A stretch of 64,000 nucleotides of DNA from the NCBI GenBank assembly GCA_031425275.1, contig JANPJA010000062.1:1-64000 (forward strand). Direction: 5' to 3'. The translations under genes and the position numbers were made by a program. Position 1 is the first letter of the stretch. Every line of letters begins with the position of its first letter. Positions 18,633 to 26,405 of the stretch are shown in pieces. The notes beneath the pieces were generated by a model that did no database searches, was not told where the DNA came from, and saw only the letters and a list, made by a program, of their open reading frames with translations. This DNA comes from JAIVGV01 sp031425275 (GTDB lineage Bacteria; Acidobacteriota; Blastocatellia; Pyrinomonadales; Pyrinomonadaceae).

Positions 18633-19304
18633 TTAATCGCCGGTGACGATGGCGAACGCCAAGCCGTCGTAACCTTTGCTGCCGACGGTTTGCAGGATCG
18701 TCGCGGTGACGCGCGGCTCGGCGGCGAGCGCGGCGTTGAAGGCGCGGATGCCGCGGACGTTCGCGTCGTCGTTGTCCGCGTCCGTCACCTCGCCCCGCCA
18801 CACGACGTTGTCGGCGACGATCAGGCTGCCGCGCCGCGTTAGCTTTAACGCCCACTCGAAATAGGCCGGCATGTTGGGCTTGTCGGCGTCGATGAACACG
18901 AGGTCGAACGGGGCGATCCCTTCTCCGGCGAGTCGCGGCAGCGTGTCGAGGGCGTTGCCCACCCGCACGTCAATCGCGTCCGCGAGTCCGGCGCGCGCGA
19001 TGTTGGAGCGCGCCACCCCGGCGTGTTTGGGGTCGGCCTCAAGCGTGACGAGCCGCCCCCCGGCGGGGAGCGCACGCGCCAGCCAGATCGCGCTGTAGCC
19101 GCCGAGCGTGCCGATCTCTAAGACGGAGCGCGCCCCGCGCGTGAGCGCGAGCAGGTGGAGGAGCTTCCCCTGATTCCGCGCTACGCTGATCTGCGGCAGA
19201 CCCGCCTCGTCGGAAGCCCGCAGGGCCGCGTCGAGCGCGTCGTCGGGCGGCACGAACAACTCGTTGATGTAGCGGTCAACCGCCTCCCACTGATCCTGAG
19301 ACAT
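18633..19304 (-). CDS. O-methyltransferase (class I SAM-dependent, family 3)
   Basis: A 223-residue protein of the catechol/caffeoyl-CoA O-methyltransferase type. SAM-binding motif I is VLEIGTLGGYSAIWLARALP, the metal and SAM residues lie in DLVFIDADKPN, and NVVWRGEV follows. It transfers a methyl group to a hydroxylated small molecule. The aromatic substrate is not identifiable. GAGGAG shortly before the ATG supports the start. It is a monocistronic-looking gene between the S9 and DUF3224 genes. Confidence 0.88.
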   Translation of the reverse strand: MSQDQWEAVDRYINELFVPPDDALDAALRASDEAGLPQISVARNQGKLLHLLALTRGARSVLEIGTLGGYSAIWLARALPAGGRLVTLEADPKHAGVARSNIARAGLADAIDVRVGNALDTLPRLAGEGIAPFDLVFIDADKPNMPAYFEWALKLTRRGSLIVADNVVWRGEVTDADNDDANVRGIRAFNAALAAEPRVTATILQTVGSKGYDGLAFAIVTGD

Positions 19305-19382
19305 GACGCTCGCTCCTCGTGTCGGGGGAATGAGGCGTTAAGAGCCGTGGCGAAAATGGCCGGCCGGGCGTGCGGCCCGGTT

Positions 19383-19910
19383 TTAATTCGACGGGGGGAG
19401 CGTGTACTCGAACTCGTACGAGTGCTTCCCGTCCGCGATGATGATCGACAGCTTGCCGGCGATCCCGGCGAGTTGGCCGGTGCCGGAGTCGGGCACGACC
19501 GTGATGTTGAGTTGCATGGCCCCGCGCGTCATCGAGCCGCTGTGCTGCAACGCGAAGGTGCCCTCGCGCCCGTGCAGTTTCCCCGCGATCCGCTCCATCG
19601 CGACGTAGCCGGCCGAGCCTTCGATCTCCGTGCGGACACCCAACATCTGGCCGCGGCCGACGCCTTCGAGATCGCCGCTAAACACCTTGTCGAGCGACAT
19701 CCGCCCCACAGTCGGGTCTCCGACCTTGTCGTCCGCCTGTGGGGCCAGCTTCACTTCAAACGTCCCCTTGGCATGTTTCGTCAATACCTTCTCCTTGTGC
19801 CCTGTCTGTGACATCGGCGACTGTGTTTGTGTGCCCGCGAGCGAGCCGAAACTCAGGAACAGGCCGAGGCCCGCGACGGCGGCGGCCCCGGCGCGCGATT
19901 GGTTTTTCAT
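19383..19910 (-). CDS. DUF3224-domain exported protein
   Basis: About 175 residues. A signal-like hydrophobic segment (AGAAAVAGLGLFLSFGSLAG) is followed by a beta-rich domain matching DUF3224 (AKGTFEVKLAPQ, MSLDKVFSGDLEGVGRGQML, FALQHSGSM, LSIIIADGKHSYEFEYTL). The function of the family is unknown. The downstream of two ATGs was chosen because GGAG lies seven bases before it. It borders the lower-GC island on its upstream side. Confidence 0.78.
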   Translation of the reverse strand: MKNQSRAGAAAVAGLGLFLSFGSLAGTQTQSPMSQTGHKEKVLTKHAKGTFEVKLAPQADDKVGDPTVGRMSLDKVFSGDLEGVGRGQMLGVRTEIEGSAGYVAMERIAGKLHGREGTFALQHSGSMTRGAMQLNITVVPDSGTGQLAGIAGKLSIIIADGKHSYEFEYTLPPSN

Positions 19911-19925
19911 ACTTGCTCCGTGCAT

Positions 19926-20224
19926 TCGTATTACGTCTAACGCCCGAATTTAACCGGGCGCGCACACAACTGCGAAATCATTCCAGTTCTTGATAAAAGC
20001 AACTCTATTTGCGCTCCGGTTCAATGAGTTGTTCGGCAGCGCCCGAGAGAGTTAATGATTTCTAGCGTCGCCCGACGGTAGGCTCACCCGTAACCTTAAA
20101 ATCATCTGAAGCAAAATACTGGTGACGTGCCAGTAGCGCCACGGTACTCATCAAGGCTACTCACTGCACGCGCAGGCCGGGCAAGCCAAGTATCTGCGGC
20201 GAGACAGCGAAGAGTCGTGCATCT
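19926..20224. other. Non-coding stretch at the edge of a lower-GC island
   Basis: No supported gene. Base composition falls from about two-thirds GC to near half here. No tRNA, direct-repeat boundary or integrase was found. Part of it may be the 3' region of the island gene that follows on the minus strand. Confidence 0.5.
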
Positions 20225-21178
20225 TTAGCACCGCCTGATAACAATGAACCGGCCGGTGATCGCGCCCCCTGCTTGCCCCCATGATGTCAACGGCACTGAG
20301 ATCAGGATCGGCGAATAGTTCGAGAAGCAACAGTCTAGCGTCACCCTCTCGGCAGCGCTGCCCCACTCGTCGCGATTCCCCGGGATTAGGCGTTCGAGGG
20401 CGTTCTCACGCTCGACGCCGACCAACGTTAACGGCACGGTTAGCGGCACGCCCTTCTTGACCGTTGCGGTTCCCACTAAGCGGTTCACACTTACCCATGG
20501 GCCGAAGGGGTCGGTAATCTGCTTATGCAATGGCAAATAGCTGAGTGGGCTTGGGTCGGGTATGCAGACCCCAGTGTTATGGACTGGATCGATGGAGGCG
20601 AACATCCATACCTCCATCACGGCCGTCGGTATCAGGTTTGAGTCGGCAGGCTCCGGTGGGAGGCCGATATCTTGCATCTGATCTACACGCACATCGCTCA
20701 TCCAGACCTCGAAGGTGCAGCACTCGCAGTTCACGCACTCGCACGGCCCGCATCCGCAATCGCGCCTGGGTTCAGGCCCGTGAAGTTGTGTGTACTCACT
20801 TCCAGTCGCGACGCCTGGAGGCACAAGGCCGCGCTGGACTGCGGTAGCCGCCGTCTCTACTCTCCGTACCGCAGCTTTGAACTGCTCGTCACGGGCATTG
20901 ACCGCCTGAACCGCCGTCAATCGCTCGCCGAGATCGCCGATCAGCCTCTGAAGCTCAAGAATCCGTTGGTTCTGTTGCTCGATCAGTTGTGCTTCGACGG
21001 GCGAAGGAGCCGATGCTGCCACCGAAGCGAATGCGAGGCGTTCGCTCATTTCAGCGACCCGCTGCTCCAAATCGGCAATACGATTCTCGTTCGGATCAAG
21101 GTGCATCTCATCGACGGAAAGATCAGTTGTGATATCGGCAGCCTTGCTTGTGGGTTCAGATTTTGGTGTTTTGGCCAT
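20225..21178 (-). CDS. Unrecognised protein with coiled coil and Cys cluster in a low-GC island
   Basis: A 317-residue protein I do not recognise. Residues about 30-115 are predicted coiled coil (ENRIADLEQRVAEMSERL; IEQQNQRILELQRLIGDL). Residues 141-154 carry seven Cys in 14 positions (CGCGPCECVNCECC), suitable for metal binding or disulphides. Residues 155-317 are beta-rich with no signal peptide or membrane span. AGGAG about ten bases before the ATG supports translation. Codon use and GC content differ clearly from neighbours, suggesting horizontal transfer. No mobility gene is adjacent. Confidence 0.65.
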   Translation of the reverse strand: MAKTPKSEPTSKAADITTDLSVDEMHLDPNENRIADLEQRVAEMSERLAFASVAASAPSPVEAQLIEQQNQRILELQRLIGDLGERLTAVQAVNARDEQFKAAVRRVETAATAVQRGLVPPGVATGSEYTQLHGPEPRRDCGCGPCECVNCECCTFEVWMSDVRVDQMQDIGLPPEPADSNLIPTAVMEVWMFASIDPVHNTGVCIPDPSPLSYLPLHKQITDPFGPWVSVNRLVGTATVKKGVPLTVPLTLVGVERENALERLIPGNRDEWGSAAERVTLDCCFSNYSPILISVPLTSWGQAGGAITGRFIVIRRC

Positions 21179-21498
21179 CTTCTCGAATCTCCTTTATGGG
21201 TGGGGTTAATGGGATGGTGCGCCTGTGAGGAGCTAGAGTTTTTGGCCAGCATCGGCCCACTGAAGACCCGATATAGGTCGCACTGAAGTCTCTATATCAC
21301 CTTCTTGTCGATTTCGCCAAGCGGGTAGCGCCGAACGCTAATTATACGCCCTAATCGCGGTCATAGAATATGCCTATTTCGCCGTCTAATCTTCTCTTAT
21401 TGATGAAGAGTCGGGCGAAATTGAGCCTCCGCGGATATGAGGCCGCACGCGCCACTTGGATTATACGGTCGGCCTGGTGCATGGGCAGGACGGTTGTA
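21179..21498. other. Non-coding, AT-richer upstream region of the island gene
   Basis: This is the 320 bp between the island gene (read leftwards) and the 3' end of the MFS gene. It contains AT-rich patches (CTATATCA near 21290, AATTATACG near 21340) that could hold the island gene's promoter, and a GAAATTG/CGGGCGAAATTG repeat. No convincing feature was identified. Confidence 0.4.
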
Positions 21499-22830
21499 TC
21501 ACGTCGCGTCGATGCGGGGCGTGCAGTCATCTGAATCGTCGCGGCCTTTGTCCCACCAGCGGGCGGTGACGAACCAGAGCAGGCCGGGGAGGAAGAAGAG
21601 CAGTCCCGTGCCGACGGCGACGGCGCGCGGGGCGAAGTGGAAGCGGTCGAGCAGTTCGCCCGTCACGTAGTTCGAGGCGGCGAGCGCGAGGGTGAGCGCG
21701 GCCAACTCGGCGGCGAAGACGCGGCCGCGAAACTCGTCTTCGACCGACTGTTGGAGCAGCACCGTCGAGAAGACCCACAGGGTGCTGCCGCCCGCGTGCG
21801 CGGCGGCGAGCACGACGAGGGCGAGGACGAAGTTGGTCGAGAGGGCGAAGGCGACGTAGAAGACGCCGCCGACGAGGAACGCGAGGCCGATGGCGCGCTG
21901 CATCGAGCGGCGCGAGTCGCCCGCCGCGCGGCGCGCGACGAACGGGCCGACGGCCGTGCCGATGCCGCGCGCCGCGTAAAGCACGCCGATGCCGGCGGCC
22001 GCGCTCCCGCCGACGGGGAAAACCTTCTCGCCGAAGACCGCGAGCAGCAGCAGGATGCCGCCGCCCACGCACCAGCCCGTCTTGACCGACATGTAGGCCA
22101 GCACGCGCGGCCGCGCGCGCACGTAGGCGAGACCTTCGAGCGTGTCGGTGATGCCGAGGGCTTTCGCCACGGTGAGGCGCGTGCGCCGCGCGGGCGGCGG
22201 CCGTTTCGGCAGACGGATGCTCGCGATGAGCAGGGCCGAGCCGACGTAAGTCAACGAATCGAGGACGAACGAGGCGTCGGTGCCGAAGAGGCCGGTGATG
22301 ACGCCGCCGACGGCCGCGCCGAGCGTGAGCATCGCCGACCACGTGACCGAGGTGATGGCGTTCGCCGCGACGAGATCGCGCGGGGCGACGACCGAGGGGA
22401 TGGCGGCCGAGCGCGCCGGCTCGAAGAAGGCCGAGAGTGCGAGTTGCGCGACGGTCAGCGCGTAGATCGCCCAGACGTGTTCGGGGCGGCGCACGAAGAG
22501 GAAGCCGAGGACGACGACGGCGCGCAGGGCGTCCGACCAGATCATGATTTGCCGCCGGTTGAAGCGGTCGGCGACGACGCCCGAGAGCGGGCTGATGACG
22601 ACGCTCGGCAGAAAGCGCGTGACGAAGATGAGTCCGACGGCGCGGCCCGATCCCGTGAGGCGCAAGACGAGCGTCATCACGGCGATGGTGTTGAACCAGT
22701 CGCCGAGTTGGCTCACCAACTGTCCGAGCCACAGTTGACGGAACTCGCGGTTGCGTCGCAGCAACTCGACGTAGCCCGCCCCGCCCGCGCCGCCGTCTCC
22801 GCCCGCCGCCCGCTCGCTCTTCACGCTCAA
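21499..22830 (-). CDS. Major facilitator superfamily transporter (EntS-like)
   Basis: A 443-residue protein with about 12 membrane spans. It opens with FRQLWLGQLVSQLGDWFNTIAVMTLVL, the family's first-helix signature, and has the MFS loop motif between TM2 and TM3 (SGVVADRFNRRQIMI). It resembles the MFS_3 or enterobactin-exporter type, so export of a small molecule is likely but the substrate is unknown. The start codon appears to be TTG with no clear ribosome binding site, so the N-terminus is uncertain by a few residues. Confidence 0.85.
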   Translation of the reverse strand: MSVKSERAAGGDGGAGGAGYVELLRRNREFRQLWLGQLVSQLGDWFNTIAVMTLVLRLTGSGRAVGLIFVTRFLPSVVISPLSGVVADRFNRRQIMIWSDALRAVVVLGFLFVRRPEHVWAIYALTVAQLALSAFFEPARSAAIPSVVAPRDLVAANAITSVTWSAMLTLGAAVGGVITGLFGTDASFVLDSLTYVGSALLIASIRLPKRPPPARRTRLTVAKALGITDTLEGLAYVRARPRVLAYMSVKTGWCVGGGILLLLAVFGEKVFPVGGSAAAGIGVLYAARGIGTAVGPFVARRAAGDSRRSMQRAIGLAFLVGGVFYVAFALSTNFVLALVVLAAAHAGGSTLWVFSTVLLQQSVEDEFRGRVFAAELAALTLALAASNYVTGELLDRFHFAPRAVAVGTGLLFFLPGLLWFVTARWWDKGRDDSDDCTPRIDAT

Positions 22831-22904
22831 CTTGATGAAGACCCGCCCACGAAAGATTTGCGTGAGAGTGCGCCGCCGCCGTCCGCCTTGTCAAACGCGC
22901 GGCA

Positions 22905-23010
22905 CGGAATGCGGAATGCGGAATGCGGAATGCGAGCAGGCGGCTCACTCTTTTCAGCGGGTGAAGAATGATCCTTTGATTCCGCAATCCGCAATCCGCA
23001 ATCCGCAATC
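22905..23010. repeat. Inverted heptamer array, GGAATGC/AATCCGC
   Basis: The left arm (22905-22934) is four GGAATGC units; the right arm (22979-23010) is four AATCCGC units. The two arms have diverged by one base per unit, so the stem pairs imperfectly. It lies just upstream of the MFS gene. Confidence 0.8.
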
Positions 23011-23012
23011 TT

Positions 23013-23623
23013 CCATAGGTCGGCAGTTTGACCGCGGCGTCAGTGTGACAGGTCAGCATGACGAGTCGGCAAAGATGCGAAGGGGAGCGAGGTTGACGTT
23101 AAGGCCGGGAAATCAATGTTTCAGCGATTTTGCGCGGTGTCAGGCGGCTCGGCGGCGCGAGGCACGCGAATTGAATCTATGTCCGGTGCGGCTTGAAGCG
23201 TTAACGCGCTTCGCGGGCCCTCCGCACAGGGCCCGTTGCCGCAAACGCTTGTAGGTCTCGCGGCGGCTGTCCCGCTGAATGCGCGCCGCACGGTGTTGAA
23301 AACGAATCTCACCCCGGAGACGACGCGCGAGTGCCACCGAGCGCGCCGCCTTGCCCACACGTCGCCGGAGGCGGAATGGCGCAGTGCTCCGCGCCTTTCC
23401 GCCTCCGGCGACGTAAGTTTCGCTTCAACTTCTTGCCCGCGCGCGAAGAGGCATTGGCGCGGGTCTTGACAGCCTCCGCACCGGCCCCGCCCGCTCGTGC
23501 TCGCGCGGATCATATGCGCGCGGGGCGGCAGGCGACTTTTGATACTCCGGTAGCGTCTGGCGGAAGCGGCGACGAGAGTCGCGGCGGGCCGACTTGGAAG
23601 GCCCCGAGGAGAACGGGTTGAGA
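23013..23623. other. 610-bp gene-free leader upstream of the HD-GYP/GGDEF gene
   Basis: No supported coding sequence. It contains a hairpin GGGCCCT/AGGGCCC near 23213-23232 and a much longer perfect one at 23359-23414. The space could hold the promoter and an untranslated leader of the c-di-GMP gene that follows. Confidence 0.5.
23359..23414. repeat. Long perfect hairpin
   Basis: Arms of 18 bp (beginning ACGTCGCCGGAGGCGGAA at 23359 and its exact complement ending at 23414) enclose a 20-base loop. The stability suggests a terminator-like or structured-RNA element. No T-tract follows. Confidence 0.7.
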
Positions 23624-26146
23624 ATGATCGAGATGTCGGATTTTAGCCGCGCGGCGCGGGCCTACTGGTTCGCGCTGGTGGCCGCGGGCGCGGTCATCTT
23701 CGCGTGGGCCGTCGCGCGCTCGCTCTCGTTCTCGCCGGCGCAGGGGTTGGAGTTCCTCGCCCTCGCGAGCTTCGTCGTCCTCTCGACCTTCCTGCGCATC
23801 CGCCTGCCCGGAACCTCCGCCTGCATCACCGCCGGCGACGCCTTCATCTTCCTCGGCGCGATCCTGCTCGGCCCCCCGGCCGCCGTCCTGCTCGGCTTCA
23901 TCGACTCGGTCATCAACTCGTTGCGCGCGCACAAGCGCGCCACCTCGTGGCTCGCCTCGCCCGCGACGATGTGCGTCACCGTGCTCGTCTCGTCGCAGGT
24001 CTTCTACGCCGTGCTCGGCGCGTACGCCGGGGTCACGCGCCGCCCCGTCGGCCTCGGCTTCGTCACCTTCGAGCAACTGCTCGTGCCGCTCGTCGCGATG
24101 GGCATGGCGCAGTACCTCGCCAACGGCCTGCTCATCGGCTGCCTCCACACGCTCAAGACGCGCGCCTCGCTCTGGCGCTTCTGGCACGATCAATACCTGT
24201 GGACTTCCGCGAGCTTTCTCGCCGCGTCAATCGCCACCGGGCTGATGTATCAGGCCATCCAGACGCTCGGCCTGCTCTACGTGCTGCTGAGCATCCCCGT
24301 CATCGGCGCGACGTTTACGACTTACAAAATCTACTTCGAGCGGATGAGCGAGAAGTCGCGCGAGGCCGAGATGCTCGCGCGACTCCACCTGTCCACGGTC
24401 GAGGCCCTCGCCACGGCCATCGACGCGAAGGATCAGACCACCCACTGCCACGTCCAGCGCGTTCAGGTTTACGCCGCCGGGATGGGCCGCATCTTAGGCC
24501 TCTCGCATAACGACATCGAGGCGTTGAAGGCCGGCGCGCTCCTCCACGACATCGGCAAGCTCGCCGTCCCCGACCACCTCCTGAACAAGCCGGGGAAGCT
24601 GACGCCGGCCGAGTTCGAGAAGATGAAGATTCACACGACCGTCGGCGCGCAGATTTTGGAGCGCATCGACTTCCCGTACCCGGTCGTGCCCATCGTCCGC
24701 CACCACCACGAGCGTTGGGACGGGCTCGGCTACCCGGACGCCCTGCGCGGCGAGGCCATCCCGTGGACGGCGCGCATCTTCGCCGTCGTCGATTGCTTCG
24801 ATTCGGTGCGCGAAGACCGGCCGTTCCGCCGCGGCATGACGCGCGAGGAGGCGAGCGCGCTGTTGATCCGCGGCGCGGGCACGCACTTCGATCCGCGCGT
24901 CGTCGAGCTGTTCCTCAAACACCTCTCCGAGTTCGAGCGCGAGATCGAGGCGCGCGGGCTTGACCAGCACGGCTTCACCAGCCGCGAGGCCGACTCGCGC
25001 GCCCTCGTCGAGAGCACGCAGGCCGCCGGGTTAGTCCACCCGCCGCGCTTCACGCCGCCCGCCTACCTCGAACAGATCAAGAACGCGCACCGCGAGGTGA
25101 TGGCCCTCTACGAGATCGCGCACGCCTTCGGCTCGTCGCTCGACATCGCGGATCGCAGCCACGTCCTCGTCGATAAGGTCGGCCACATCGTCCCGTTCGA
25201 CACCTGCGTCGTCTATCTCTACGACCCGGCCAAGAATTACGCGGCCGTCACCCACGCCGCCGGCCGCAACAGCGAGCTGCTGCGCGACCGCTGCGTCGCG
25301 CCGGGCGAGGGCATCATCGGCTTCGTGCTCGCCAACCGCCGCAGCGCCTCGGGCTTCGACCCGATGCTCGACTTCGGCGACGTGCCGCTCCCCGCCGGCG
25401 AGCGTTACCGCTCGATGGTCGCGCTCCCGCTCGTCAAGGACGAGCGGCTGATCGGCGTCCTCGCCGTCTATTCCGCGAACGCCGACGAGTACACGGATGA
25501 TCACGCGCGACTGCTCGAAACCGTCGCGCACCTCGCCTCCGACGCCTTCTCGAACGCGATGCACCACGCCGAGACCGAGTCGAACGCGCTGACCGACGCG
25601 CTGACGAATCTGCCCAACGCCCGCTCGCTCCACCTGCGCTTCGAGGAGGAGGAGTCCCGCGCGCGCCGCGCCGGCACGTCCTTCCAGATCGTCATGCTCG
25701 ACCTCGACGACTTCAAACAGGTCAACGACACCTACGGCCACCAGATCGGCGACCAGATGCTGCGCGAGATCGCGCTCCTCTTGCAGCGCCAACTCCGCGA
25801 GTATGACTTCCTCGCGCGCTACGCGGGCGACGAGTTCGTCGCCGTCGTGCCGGGGCTGACGGACGAGCAGGCCGACGATTTGCGCGCGCGCATCGAGCTG
25901 GCCGTCGGCACGTTCTCCCTGCGCGTCCACCCCGGCGCGCACGCCCGCGTCGGCATCAGCGTCGGCGCGGCGCGCTTCGGCCCCGACGGCGAATCTTTAA
26001 GCCACCTCCTCATCGCCGCCGATCAAGCCATGTACGCCGTCAAGTCGAAGCACAAGCTGGCCGCCGCCCTCCCGGCCGCCGCGCCCGCCCCGGCGACGGA
26101 AGCCGCGGCCGTCTGCGAGGAACTGGCCTCGGCGGCGGTGAACTAG
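23624..26146 (+). CDS. Membrane-anchored HD-GYP / GAF / GGDEF cyclic-di-GMP protein
   Basis: About 840 residues. Residues 1-225 hold roughly six to seven hydrophobic spans, forming a membrane sensor. The HD-GYP phosphodiesterase domain has HDIGK (about residue 308) and the complete HHERWDGLGYP signature. A GAF domain spans about 470-630, and a GGDEF cyclase domain about 650-820 with the active-site form AGDEF (about 733). The protein therefore combines c-di-GMP degradation and synthesis modules. The start was chosen for the GAGGAGA upstream. It precedes a histidine kinase/NtrC pair on the same strand, and its stop TAG begins the next array. Confidence 0.92.
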   Translation: MIEMSDFSRAARAYWFALVAAGAVIFAWAVARSLSFSPAQGLEFLALASFVVLSTFLRIRLPGTSACITAGDAFIFLGAILLGPPAAVLLGFIDSVINSLRAHKRATSWLASPATMCVTVLVSSQVFYAVLGAYAGVTRRPVGLGFVTFEQLLVPLVAMGMAQYLANGLLIGCLHTLKTRASLWRFWHDQYLWTSASFLAASIATGLMYQAIQTLGLLYVLLSIPVIGATFTTYKIYFERMSEKSREAEMLARLHLSTVEALATAIDAKDQTTHCHVQRVQVYAAGMGRILGLSHNDIEALKAGALLHDIGKLAVPDHLLNKPGKLTPAEFEKMKIHTTVGAQILERIDFPYPVVPIVRHHHERWDGLGYPDALRGEAIPWTARIFAVVDCFDSVREDRPFRRGMTREEASALLIRGAGTHFDPRVVELFLKHLSEFEREIEARGLDQHGFTSREADSRALVESTQAAGLVHPPRFTPPAYLEQIKNAHREVMALYEIAHAFGSSLDIADRSHVLVDKVGHIVPFDTCVVYLYDPAKNYAAVTHAAGRNSELLRDRCVAPGEGIIGFVLANRRSASGFDPMLDFGDVPLPAGERYRSMVALPLVKDERLIGVLAVYSANADEYTDDHARLLETVAHLASDAFSNAMHHAETESNALTDALTNLPNARSLHLRFEEEESRARRAGTSFQIVMLDLDDFKQVNDTYGHQIGDQMLREIALLLQRQLREYDFLARYAGDEFVAVVPGLTDEQADDLRARIELAVGTFSLRVHPGAHARVGISVGAARFGPDGESLSHLLIAADQAMYAVKSKHKLAAALPAAAPAPATEAAAVCEELASAAVN

Positions 26147-26322
26147 CTCTTAGCTCTTAGCTCTTAGCTCTTAGCTGTCGGCAAACAGCCGCCAGCCCAT
26201 GTCGGGCGGCGTCCCGGCATACCGGCCGTCAGTCTTCTGCCCCGCGCAGAGCTGACGGCTGATTGCTATTAGCTAACAGCTAACAGCTAACAGCTAACAG
26301 CTAACAGCTAACAGCTAACAGC
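26144..26322. repeat. Inverted heptamer array, TAGCTCT / GCTAACA
   Basis: The left arm (26144-26177) is five TAGCTCT or TAGCTGT units; the first TAG is the stop of the preceding gene. The right arm (26265-26322) is eight AGCTAAC units. Loop sequences GCCGCCAGCCCATGTCGGGCGGC and GCCGTCAGTC...GAGCTGACGGC form further hairpins. Confidence 0.88.
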
Positions 26323-26405
26323 TTTTCTTGACTTTCCCCCGACCCTCCGCTTCAATCCCTTGAGGCGGCGCGGGCGCGCGCCCGCGAAGATACTCAGAGA
26401 AAGTC

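Noticed and set aside
19926..21498. Integrated phage or insertion sequence at the low-GC island
   Set aside because: No integrase, transposase or flanking direct repeat could be found.
21527..23059. 510-residue minus frame overlapping the MFS gene
   Set aside because: It includes translated heptamer sequence and a long Arg-rich stretch; the MFS frame is clearly real.
23121..23513. Small minus-strand ORF in the leader at 23.1-23.5 kb
   Set aside because: No ribosome binding site or family sense; overlaps a perfect hairpin.
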